The notes under the pieces: model-generated
Told to the model about the DNA's origin: nothing
Seen by the model: the letters and a program-made list of their open reading frames with translations, nothing else
The model's database searches: none
Assembly: GCA_002731985.1 (NCBI GenBank)
Contig: PCCT01000077.1
Coordinates: 1-7,230 of the forward strand
DNA from: Nitrospinota bacterium
GTDB taxonomy: Bacteria > Nitrospinota > Nitrospinia > Nitrospinales > VA-1
DNA: 7,230 nt
Reading direction: 5' to 3'
Translations under genes and position numbers: made by a program
In this document: piece after piece, positions 1 through 5,460 of the stretch
Numbering within the stretch: position 1 is the stretch's first letter
How the letters are laid out: the number at the start of each line of letters is the position of its first letter

Positions 1-308
1 GCGTTTTATTAAATCGCGTCAAGTGACCTCAATATTGGGAGCCGTAAGACGAATAGGTCATCCCGCACACCATAAAAACTGAGCAGAGTCAAATATACTA
101 CGACCGTGTGACTGCCTTATTTGGATTTTATTTTTTGGATGAAGATAAAGAGGGGCACGAGGAGCAATTCCTGGTGGATTTGCTCCCCGCATAACAGGGG
201 TGATATTTTGGTTTCCAACTCACAACCTTGGTGGAGGATTAGGTAGCCAGAAAAATCAGAAAATCTCCCCTGAATCTATATTTGGTTGGTAAGAAAGTTC
301 TTTCAGTG
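1..308. other. Non-coding stretch, no convincing gene
   Basis: No open frame here has both a credible start and protein-like composition. The best plus-strand candidate begins at ATG 139 and gives only 35 residues of odd composition without a ribosome binding site. A 7-bp perfect inverted repeat (GGAGCAA at 161-167, TTGCTCC at 180-186, 12-nt spacer) overlaps an alternative CCCC/GGGG pairing at 185-200. An imperfect stem (83-91 with 109-115) is followed by T-rich DNA at 116-137 and could be a weak plus-strand terminator for a gene left of the window. TTGAGG (27-32) and TTGACG (17-22), read on the minus strand, resemble -35 boxes pointing out of the window, but their -10 elements are weak or off the edge. 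None of these is strong enough to name. Confidence 0.5.
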
Positions 309-518
309 TCACAAGTCATCAGAAATATAAAGATTTTTGTGCCCGGCCTTGCTTTTACTATTCGGTTCAAATCCCTTTTTGATCTTGGACTTCTTAAGCG
401 TATCTGTCGCGCCCGGTCCTTCAAAAAATGAATTCCAGTACCGCTTGCTCAGAGACTTGCTCGACAACACCTTCTTGATCTTTCCTTTATCGTCTAGTAC
501 GCGGACTTCATAAAACAT
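309..518 (-). CDS. Small basic protein of unknown function (69 aa)
   Basis: I do not recognise a named family. The N-terminal half (residues 1-34) begins MFYEVRVLDDKGKIKKV and reads like a short beta-strand unit followed by a charged/aromatic segment (SKRYWNSFFEG). The second half is lysine/serine-rich and probably disordered. The ATG at 518 is chosen over an in-frame TTG at 533 because a purine-rich AAAGAGG lies 4 nt upstream of the ATG, inside the longer reading. A plausible promoter sits just upstream at 544-572. The gene is monocistronic as far as visible: the divergent neighbour is the lipoprotein at 769, and no terminator hairpin is seen after its stop. It has no signal peptide, membrane segment or cysteine. 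That it is real rests on the ribosome binding site, the promoter and the protein-like N-terminus. The function is unknown. Confidence 0.6.
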   Translation of the reverse strand: MFYEVRVLDDKGKIKKVLSSKSLSKRYWNSFFEGPGATDTLKKSKIKKGFEPNSKSKAGHKNLYISDDL

Positions 519-543
519 AAGGCCTCTTTCCAATAATTGGAAT

Positions 544-572
544 CGTATAACATTACCGTAGTTTCAAATCAG
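544..572 (-). promoter_or_regulatory. Putative extended -10 promoter for the 69-aa protein gene
   Basis: Read on the minus strand, TATACG (plus positions 544-549) is preceded directly by TGT (550-552), an extended -10 element. A weak -35, CTGATT (567-572), lies 17 nt upstream. The predicted transcription start near 537 would leave a leader of about 20 nt, with the AAAGAGG ribosome binding site inside it. The -35 matches only 3 of 6 consensus bases, so the call depends on the extended -10. Confidence 0.35.
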
Positions 573-676
573 GAGTTCTCTTTTGAGGTGAGCCGGATTT
601 GTTGTATCATGTTTACCGGTTTTGCAAGAAGGTTGTTCCGCAACCTCTGAGAAAGCTCAAAGTGTCCAGAAACGGT

Positions 677-705
677 TTGGTGTCCATGGGAATCTTAAAT
701 ATAAA
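677..705 (+). promoter_or_regulatory. Putative sigma-70-type promoter for the lipoprotein gene
   Basis: TTGGTG (677-682) and TATAAA (700-705) are separated by 17 nt. The -10 matches 5 of 6 consensus bases and the -35 matches 3 of 6. Transcription would begin near 712, giving a leader of about 57 nt before the TTG start at 769. Upstream, a 6-bp hairpin (AGGTTG at 630-635, CAACCT at 641-646, loop TTCCG) lacks a T-run, so it is not a terminator. It may be incidental. Confidence 0.35.
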
Positions 706-768
706 GATGTTATCCGGACTCCATAGGTTTCTTTTGTCGCTTCAATAATTTCCTATCGGAGAAACTTT

Positions 769-1602
769 TTGAAACAATTAGCGATTTTTTCACTTTTTTG
801 TGGTCTTTTTGCACTTGTTGCCTGTGACAAGGAGCTTAAGGAACACCCTATTTCACCACAAGTTCAGCAGGAAATGGCCGCCAGGGAAAAGGCCAGCGAC
901 CCGACTCGGTCAATTTCAGGAACCATTGAATTCGAGGAGTCCATCGCCTCCAAAATCCCTGAAAACGGGACACTTTTTCTCATTGCCAGACCCGAGGGTG
1001 TTACTGGCGGTCCTCCCATGGCCGCTAGAAAGCATAGCCTGATCCAGTTTCCATTTGAATTCAAGATCGGTCAGGAAAACGTCATGATGGAGGGAAATAG
1101 CTTCGAAGGAAAAATAAAAATCACCGCCCGCTGGGATTTGGACGGACAGCCCAAAGCTTCGCCGGATGATGTGGAAGGATCCGTAATAGTCCCCGCCGGG
1201 TCAACCGAGGTGAAAATCGTTCTGGATCATGTGATTGAGGTAGAAAAAGCATCTGCCGAAGCCAAAACCGTTACCGGAACCATCCGCATAGATCCTGCTT
1301 TGGCAGATCAAATGCCTCAAGGGGCCAGCCTGTTTCTGATCGCCCGATCCGAGGGAGTGCAAAGGGGAATGCCATTAGCGGTTAAAAAGCTGGCAGGGAT
1401 CACCTTTCCCTATGCTTTTTCTCTGGGTCAGGCTGATGTCATGTTGCCCGGCGCCGTGTTCGACGGACCCGTCACCATTTTCGCGAGGCTGGATAAAGAC
1501 GGCGACGCCGCCCCCGCCCCCGGCGATATCGACGGAAAAATCACCACCAACGCCGGCGACCAGAACGCAGAAATCGTCCTCAACCGTTTAATTGGGGGGT
1601 GA
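769..1602 (+). CDS. Lipoprotein with two tandem CycH/CcmI-type Ig-like domains
   Basis: The N-terminus is a lipoprotein signal peptide: Lys2, a hydrophobic core at residues 4-18 and the lipobox LVAC, with Cys19 the predicted lipidated residue. A charged linker (20-47) leads into two related domains, about 48-157 and 167-274. Each carries the pattern GTI...LFLIAR.EGV, then FP..F..GQ..VM, then I.AR.D.DG...GD.(E/D)G. From memory this matches the beta-rich domain at the C-terminus of CcmI/CycH cytochrome c biogenesis proteins, where it follows TPR repeats. Here there is no TPR part. A cytochrome c assembly or haem/chaperone role is therefore only a hint, as no ccm genes are nearby. Asp20 at position +2 would favour inner-membrane retention by the E. 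coli Lol rule, which may not hold in this organism. The TTG start is supported by GGAG at 758-761, 7 nt upstream. Its stop is 5 bp from that of the convergent lnt gene. Confidence 0.88.
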   Translation: MKQLAIFSLFCGLFALVACDKELKEHPISPQVQQEMAAREKASDPTRSISGTIEFEESIASKIPENGTLFLIARPEGVTGGPPMAARKHSLIQFPFEFKIGQENVMMEGNSFEGKIKITARWDLDGQPKASPDDVEGSVIVPAGSTEVKIVLDHVIEVEKASAEAKTVTGTIRIDPALADQMPQGASLFLIARSEGVQRGMPLAVKKLAGITFPYAFSLGQADVMLPGAVFDGPVTIFARLDKDGDAAPAPGDIDGKITTNAGDQNAEIVLNRLIGG

Positions 1603-1607
1603 AATTT

Positions 1608-3170
1608 TTAATCTCTGGGCAGTCCACGGTAGGCCAGCAGACTGATGGCTATTGTCAGTATCAAGCACAGGTATGAAAACACATCTCCATATTGAGAGTA
1701 GAACGTGCGTGGTCCTTTGTTGGGGGCGATCTCGCTGACGACAAATTCGCGGGTGAAGAGTTCGGTCGTGTTTCTGATTTCGCCCGTCGCGTCTATGATT
1801 CCGCTGATGCCGGTGTTGGCGGCCCTTACGATAGGGGTCCGGTTTTCGACCGCGCGCAGGGATGCCATGGAAATGTGCTGATACGATGCCGCGCTTTTGC
1901 CGAACCAGGCGTCGTTGGTGATGTTGACTAAATATTCCGCGCCGTTTTTAACCGGCAAGCGCACCAGGTCGGGGAAAATAATTTCATAACAGATCGATAC
2001 CCCAAGCCGACTGCCGTTTAAGTCGAATACAGTCGCCCGCTGGCCCAATCCAAAATCCCCGATGATCTCCACCAACTTTTCGATGAAGAACAGAGCTTTG
2101 CGGAATGGAACGAATTCTCCAAAGGGAACCAGATGCATCTTGTCATACACGTCGATGGTGTCGCCTTGTGGCGATATTAAAAATGCCCGGTTAAAATCCA
2201 GCAGTGTTCCGTTAACATTTTCCTTATAAGGGCTACCGAACAGGAGAGGCACGCCGGAAGCGCGGGCAATGTCTTGAACATATTTTGTACCGAGAGGATC
2301 CAAACTGTAATAGAAAGGCACCGCCGCTTCGGGCCAGACGATGAGTTCTGGTTTTTCCTGTGCCGCTTGCAAAGTGAGTTCTTTGTAAAACTCCATTGTT
2401 GCCTGCCGATAGAGCCGGTTCCATTTGAGATGTTGTTCGATATTTCCCTGGGCGAGTCCCACGCGGATTTTAGCGGATGAATCTATTTGGGATTGAGTAC
2501 GGCCCAGAGCCCAGCCACCCCATCCAAGCCATAGTCCCATCACCAGAGCCGTAACACCGATAACCCCTTTGGACATTTTCCATTCATCGGGTGACTCCAA
2601 GCGGGACACCCAGGCATTCAGCGAAAAATGGAGAGCGGCGTTGCCTAATACGATCAACGCGGAGATGCCATAGACTCCTGTAATTTCTGCCGGTTGTATA
2701 ATAGTGAGAGTTTGAAACTGCGAGTAGCCCAGGCCCAGCCATGAAAATCCGAAAGTCGCATGAGTGGAGCGAAGGTATTCCAAGGAAGTCCATACAAGGG
2801 GGGCCAGCAGGAAGAAATAAACAGGTTTTCCCTGACTCCACTTGACCGTTAGCACGCAGGACAGGGCAACATAAAAACTGAGATAGGCGGCAAGCAGGCC
2901 AAGGATAAGGAAACTCAGACCTTTGGAGATGTTGCCATAATTGACCAGCGTGTTGGTGACCCAGTTAAGACCGAAAAAATAGAAGATCATTCCCGCGAAA
3001 AAACCACGTCCTGCAACCGTTCCCAAAGTCTGATTCTGGATGGCGAAGAACAAGGGGATCAGGGCAAACCACGCTAGAAACTCCAGATTGAACTGGGGGA
3101 AAATGAGAATCAGAAATAATCCGGACAAAGCCGATAATATCCATGAGGGAGTTCGCGTCAAGGTTAGCAC
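1608..3170 (-). CDS. lnt: Apolipoprotein N-acyltransferase
   Basis: This inner-membrane enzyme adds the third acyl chain, from phospholipid, to the N-terminal cysteine of diacylated lipoproteins, the last maturation step before sorting. The 520 residues are close to the usual family length. Residues 1-222 are a multi-span membrane domain with hydrophobic segments near 10-45, 55-75, 84-108, 117-133, 160-185 and 202-222. Residues 235-480 are the nitrilase-like periplasmic domain. A final membrane helix lies near 495-515. The catalytic triad is intact: Glu281 in VWPEAAVPF, Lys344 in YDKMHLVPFGEF and Cys394 in VSICYEIIFPD. The GTG at 3170 is the earliest possible start, since an in-frame TAA lies 30 nt upstream. 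No Shine-Dalgarno sequence is visible, so a start a few codons further in is possible. The gene converges on the lipoprotein gene, which encodes a predicted Lnt substrate. Confidence 0.96.
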   Translation of the reverse strand: MLTLTRTPSWILSALSGLFLILIFPQFNLEFLAWFALIPLFFAIQNQTLGTVAGRGFFAGMIFYFFGLNWVTNTLVNYGNISKGLSFLILGLLAAYLSFYVALSCVLTVKWSQGKPVYFFLLAPLVWTSLEYLRSTHATFGFSWLGLGYSQFQTLTIIQPAEITGVYGISALIVLGNAALHFSLNAWVSRLESPDEWKMSKGVIGVTALVMGLWLGWGGWALGRTQSQIDSSAKIRVGLAQGNIEQHLKWNRLYRQATMEFYKELTLQAAQEKPELIVWPEAAVPFYYSLDPLGTKYVQDIARASGVPLLFGSPYKENVNGTLLDFNRAFLISPQGDTIDVYDKMHLVPFGEFVPFRKALFFIEKLVEIIGDFGLGQRATVFDLNGSRLGVSICYEIIFPDLVRLPVKNGAEYLVNITNDAWFGKSAASYQHISMASLRAVENRTPIVRAANTGISGIIDATGEIRNTTELFTREFVVSEIAPNKGPRTFYSQYGDVFSYLCLILTIAISLLAYRGLPRD

Positions 3171-3191
3171 TGGGTTTTTGATCTTGTATGG

Positions 3192-3220
3192 TTTATATTA
3201 GTGAAGGAAAGCGAAATCAA
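3192..3220 (-). promoter_or_regulatory. Putative sigma-70-type promoter for lnt
   Basis: Read on the minus strand, TTGATT (plus 3215-3220) and TATAAA (3192-3197) are spaced by exactly 17 nt and match 4 of 6 and 5 of 6 consensus bases. Transcription would start near 3185, about 15 nt before the GTG, leaving little room for a Shine-Dalgarno sequence. The TATAAA overlaps TATATT read on the plus strand (3194-3199), which might serve as the -10 of the divergent Fe-S gene, but I find no good plus-strand -35. Confidence 0.5.
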
Positions 3221-3240
3221 CTAAAACAACGAGGACTATT

Positions 3241-3483
3241 TTGACCTCTGACAAGAAAATAATCAATAGTTTCAAGAAGGTGTGTATTTGCCGTAGTATC
3301 AAAGGTGGGACGATTTTGACGGCAATAGGCGGCGGTGCTTTATCGTTCGAGGCCCTGCGAAGAAAGATACGCGTTGGTACTGGCAACTGCAAGGCCAAAC
3401 GTTGTCGCGAAAAAGTCGAGGCAATGGTCCGGGAGTATAAAGAGAATCAAAAAGTTTCGACCGAGACACACGCATCGAATTGA
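3241..3483 (+). CDS. Small BFD-like [2Fe-2S]-binding protein
   Basis: This 80-residue soluble protein is essentially one BFD-like (bacterioferritin-associated ferredoxin type) domain. The cluster ligands are Cys15 and Cys17 in VCICRSI, then Cys50 and Cys55 in GTGNCKAKRC, i.e. C-x-C, 32 residues, C-x4-C. Between them lies the typical helix-turn stretch (GTILTAIGGGALSFEAL). E. coli Bfd ends in C-x2-C. The x4 spacing instead resembles the BFD-type domains inside amino-acid dehydrogenases and oxidases (GxGxCxGRxC). An electron-transfer role is inferred, but no bacterioferritin or oxidoreductase partner is adjacent. The C-terminal tail (64-80) is charged and probably disordered. The TTG start is supported by GAGG at 3231-3234, 6 nt upstream. 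The gene stands alone, divergent from lnt, and ends in its own terminator. Confidence 0.85.
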   Translation: MTSDKKIINSFKKVCICRSIKGGTILTAIGGGALSFEALRRKIRVGTGNCKAKRCREKVEAMVREYKENQKVSTETHASN

Positions 3484-3523
3484 CAAAGACGGACCCAACA
3501 CTGGGCATAAGTTTGTTGTAGCT

Positions 3524-3549
3524 GCCCGATTTATCGGGCGGTTTTTTTT
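3524..3549 (+). terminator. Rho-independent terminator of the BFD-like gene
   Basis: GCCCGA (3524-3529) and TCGGGC (3534-3539) form a 6-bp G+C-rich stem with a 4-nt loop, followed by GG and then eight T residues (3542-3549). It lies 41 bp after the TGA at 3483. The opposite strand has no T-run after the hairpin, so it should not stop transcription of the convergent aminotransferase gene. Confidence 0.85.
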
Positions 3550-3566
3550 ATTTGTGGAAATTCAAT

Positions 3567-4760
3567 TTACTCAAGCAGTGCCAGTGTTTTTATTATTCGG
3601 TCCACGCCCTGCTTGATTGTGTCCATGGAAGAAGCGAAGGCCATCCTCAAGTTTTTGTCGGCGCCGAAAGCGATTCCAGGAACCATCGCCACCTTTCCTT
3701 CTGCTAACAGAAACTCAGCCAGTTGGATGGACCCTTCCATCTTTTTGCCTTTGAATGTTTTACCGTAGAAAGCTGAAAAATCCGGGAAGGTGTAAAAAGA
3801 GCCAACAGGTTTGTAACACTCGACACCGGGAATACTTAGCAAGCTATCGACAAGAGTATTTCTTCTTTTCTGAAATTCTATAACCATCCGTTGCACATCA
3901 GCTTCCCCTTTATTGAGCGCCGCAATACTTGCCACCTGAGAAACAGAGGTCGGATTAGAAGTAGATTGTCCCTGAAGTTTTACAGTTTGCTTGATGATTT
4001 CCGCGTTTGCGGCCAGATAACCGATACGCCATCCGGTCATAGCATAGCTTTTAGAAACTCCATTGATCAAAACACAGTTATCCTGCACTTCCTTTCCCAG
4101 AGAGCAGATGCTGGACTGCTCGAATCCGTCAAAAACAATTTTCTCATAAATTTCATCCGACACGACCAATAGTCCGTTACGCAAAGCGCATTCCGCAATG
4201 GCTTCCAATTCTTTCTTGGTGTATGCCGAGCCAGTTGGGTTAGACGGGCTGTTAAGTATAATCGCGCGAGTGTTTGGAGTGACCGCCGATTGAATTTGAT
4301 CGGGTGTGATTTTAAATTGGTTTTCTCCCAGAGTATCGATGATTACCGGGAGCGCACCTGCGTATCGGATTATGTCGGGATAGGAAACCCAGTAGGGAGC
4401 AGGAACAATAATTTCATCACCCTCTTCCCATAACACCTGAGCCAGATTGAAAAACGAATGCTTGGCCCCGCACGAAACCAATATTTGATTTTTTTCATAA
4501 TCGAGATCATTGTCACGTTTTAACTTGTCAATGATCGCTTGCTTGAGTGCAACAGTTCCTCCAGCGGGGGTGTAATGTGTTTCGTTTTGCTCGATAGCCT
4601 CAACGCCTGCTCGTTTAATTATGTCAGGAGTATTAAAGTCAGGTTCTCCCGCTCCAAATCCAATAACATCGACGCCATTGGCTTTTAACTCCCTTGCCTT
4701 GGCATCGACCGCCAGGGTCATGGAAGGCCGAATACTTTGAATACGTTTAGAAAATTTCAT
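3567..4760 (-). CDS. aspC: Class I PLP aminotransferase, aspartate aminotransferase type
   Basis: A cytosolic pyridoxal-phosphate enzyme of fold type I, 397 residues, full length. It most likely transfers the amino group between aspartate and 2-oxoglutarate. Visible landmarks are GAGEPDF (36-42), Tyr63, SPSNPTG with Asn174 (171-177), Asp202 and Tyr205 in SDEIYE, the Schiff-base Lys237 in NGVSKSYAMTGWRIGY, Arg245, and the carboxylate-binding Arg372 in LRMAF. Thr15 and Lys100 occupy positions that bind the substrate side chain in the Thermus-type (subgroup Ib) aspartate aminotransferases, so aspartate, and perhaps prephenate, is the best substrate guess. The symbol follows common annotation practice: specificity within this subgroup is not decided by sequence alone. 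The ATG overlaps the coaD stop by 4 bp (ATGA), pointing to one transcript and translational coupling. No terminator is visible after the stop. Confidence 0.92.
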   Translation of the reverse strand: MKFSKRIQSIRPSMTLAVDAKARELKANGVDVIGFGAGEPDFNTPDIIKRAGVEAIEQNETHYTPAGGTVALKQAIIDKLKRDNDLDYEKNQILVSCGAKHSFFNLAQVLWEEGDEIIVPAPYWVSYPDIIRYAGALPVIIDTLGENQFKITPDQIQSAVTPNTRAIILNSPSNPTGSAYTKKELEAIAECALRNGLLVVSDEIYEKIVFDGFEQSSICSLGKEVQDNCVLINGVSKSYAMTGWRIGYLAANAEIIKQTVKLQGQSTSNPTSVSQVASIAALNKGEADVQRMVIEFQKRRNTLVDSLLSIPGVECYKPVGSFYTFPDFSAFYGKTFKGKKMEGSIQLAEFLLAEGKVAMVPGIAFGADKNLRMAFASSMDTIKQGVDRIIKTLALLE

Positions 4761-5242
4761 ATACCCATCTTAGATAATTTTTTAGCCACGCTCTTTGGAA
4801 CAAGCTTGTGAATGTCGCCGCCGTGCTTTGCGATTTCTTTGACGAAACTGGAGCTAAGAAAAGCATACTCCTGACTGGGGATCATAAACAAAGTTTCCAT
4901 AGATTCATCAAGGTTCCTGTTCATCAATCCCATCTGAAGCTCATACTCAAAATCGCTCACCGCTCTGAGCCCTTTAATGATGACGGAAGCGTTATTGGCC
5001 TGAGCAAAATCTATCAGCAAATTGTCAAAAGGAAGGATCTCAACATTTTTAAGACCATTAAGTCCTTCTCGGATGAAATCAACCCGTTGCTCGGTAGAAA
5101 ATAACGGATTCTTCCTTGTATTCAAGGCTACCGCAACGATTACTTTGTCAAAAATATTCAGTGCCCTGCGGATGATATCAATATGTCCCTTAGTTACCGG
5201 ATCAAATGTTCCTGGATAAATGGCGATGCGCTTTTTTTTCAT
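4757..5242 (-). CDS. coaD: Phosphopantetheine adenylyltransferase
   Basis: It catalyses the penultimate step of coenzyme A synthesis: 4'-phosphopantetheine plus ATP gives dephospho-CoA and pyrophosphate. The 161-residue protein has the usual family length and single nucleotidyltransferase domain. Motifs in order are YPGTFDPVTKGH (9-20) with the nucleotide-binding Thr12 and His20, NTRKNPLF with Lys44, GLRAVSDFEYELQ (91-103) with Arg93, and SSSFVKEI (130-137). I start at the ATG at 5242; an in-frame TTG immediately upstream (5245) is the alternative. Neither has a clear Shine-Dalgarno sequence. It is the first gene of a pair with the aminotransferase. The frequent neighbour rsmD is not present. 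No confident promoter was found in the 218 bp upstream. Confidence 0.96.
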   Translation of the reverse strand: MKKKRIAIYPGTFDPVTKGHIDIIRRALNIFDKVIVAVALNTRKNPLFSTEQRVDFIREGLNGLKNVEILPFDNLLIDFAQANNASVIIKGLRAVSDFEYELQMGLMNRNLDESMETLFMIPSQEYAFLSSSFVKEIAKHGGDIHKLVPKSVAKKLSKMGI

Positions 5243-5460
5243 CAAATTATTACAGAAAACAGGGATGACTCAGCGTGCGATTACGAAGTTATGAGCACAA
5301 CGTCCGAGCCGTGACCTGCAATGGGCCTCGACCCGTACAGCGTTAAATATGCTTCAAATAGCCAATATTTCACGAATACTAGCAAACCCTGAGCTAGATT
5401 CCAACCCATGAAAAAGGAGAATTTTCAAAGAAGATAAAGACGGGTCCGGGAAGGAAGTGT
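5243..5460. other. Intergenic region upstream of coaD
   Basis: On the minus strand this gap should contain the end of the regulator transcript and a coaD promoter, but I see neither a convincing hairpin with T-run nor a good -35/-10 pair. A GG/GC pair in TGGCTATTTGAAGC (near 5353-5366, minus) is one base too short for a sigma-54 promoter. The region also contains a doubtful 42-codon minus-strand frame, described under findings. I tested it for a tRNA and found no T-loop consensus or acceptor stem. Confidence 0.5.

Noticed and set aside
161..186. GGAGCAA/TTGCTCC inverted repeat as an operator or terminator
   Set aside because: A 7-bp arm with a 12-nt spacer can occur by chance, and it is not next to a promoter or a gene end.
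239..424. Minus-strand frame of 61 codons overlapping the small basic protein gene
   Set aside because: It overlaps the better supported 309-518 frame, has an arginine-rich, non-protein-like start and no ribosome binding site.
630..646. Hairpin AGGTTG/CAACCT as a terminator
   Set aside because: Neither strand has a T-run after the stem, and it lies upstream of both divergent genes where no transcript needs to end.
3335..3616. Plus-strand frame of 93 codons across the Fe-S gene and terminator
   Set aside because: It is a shadow of the BFD-like gene in another frame, runs through the terminator hairpin and has no domain-like sequence.
5353..5366. Sigma-54 (-24/-12) promoter in front of coaD
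   Set aside because: TGGC and GC elements are present on the minus strand, but the spacing between GG and GC is one base short, a change known to abolish function, and the -12 TTGC is not matched.
5243..5460. tRNA or other structured RNA gene upstream of coaD
   Set aside because: Short G+C-rich stretches such as the one near 5320-5340 suggested a T-arm, but no GTTC-type T-loop, anticodon stem or paired acceptor ends could be assembled.
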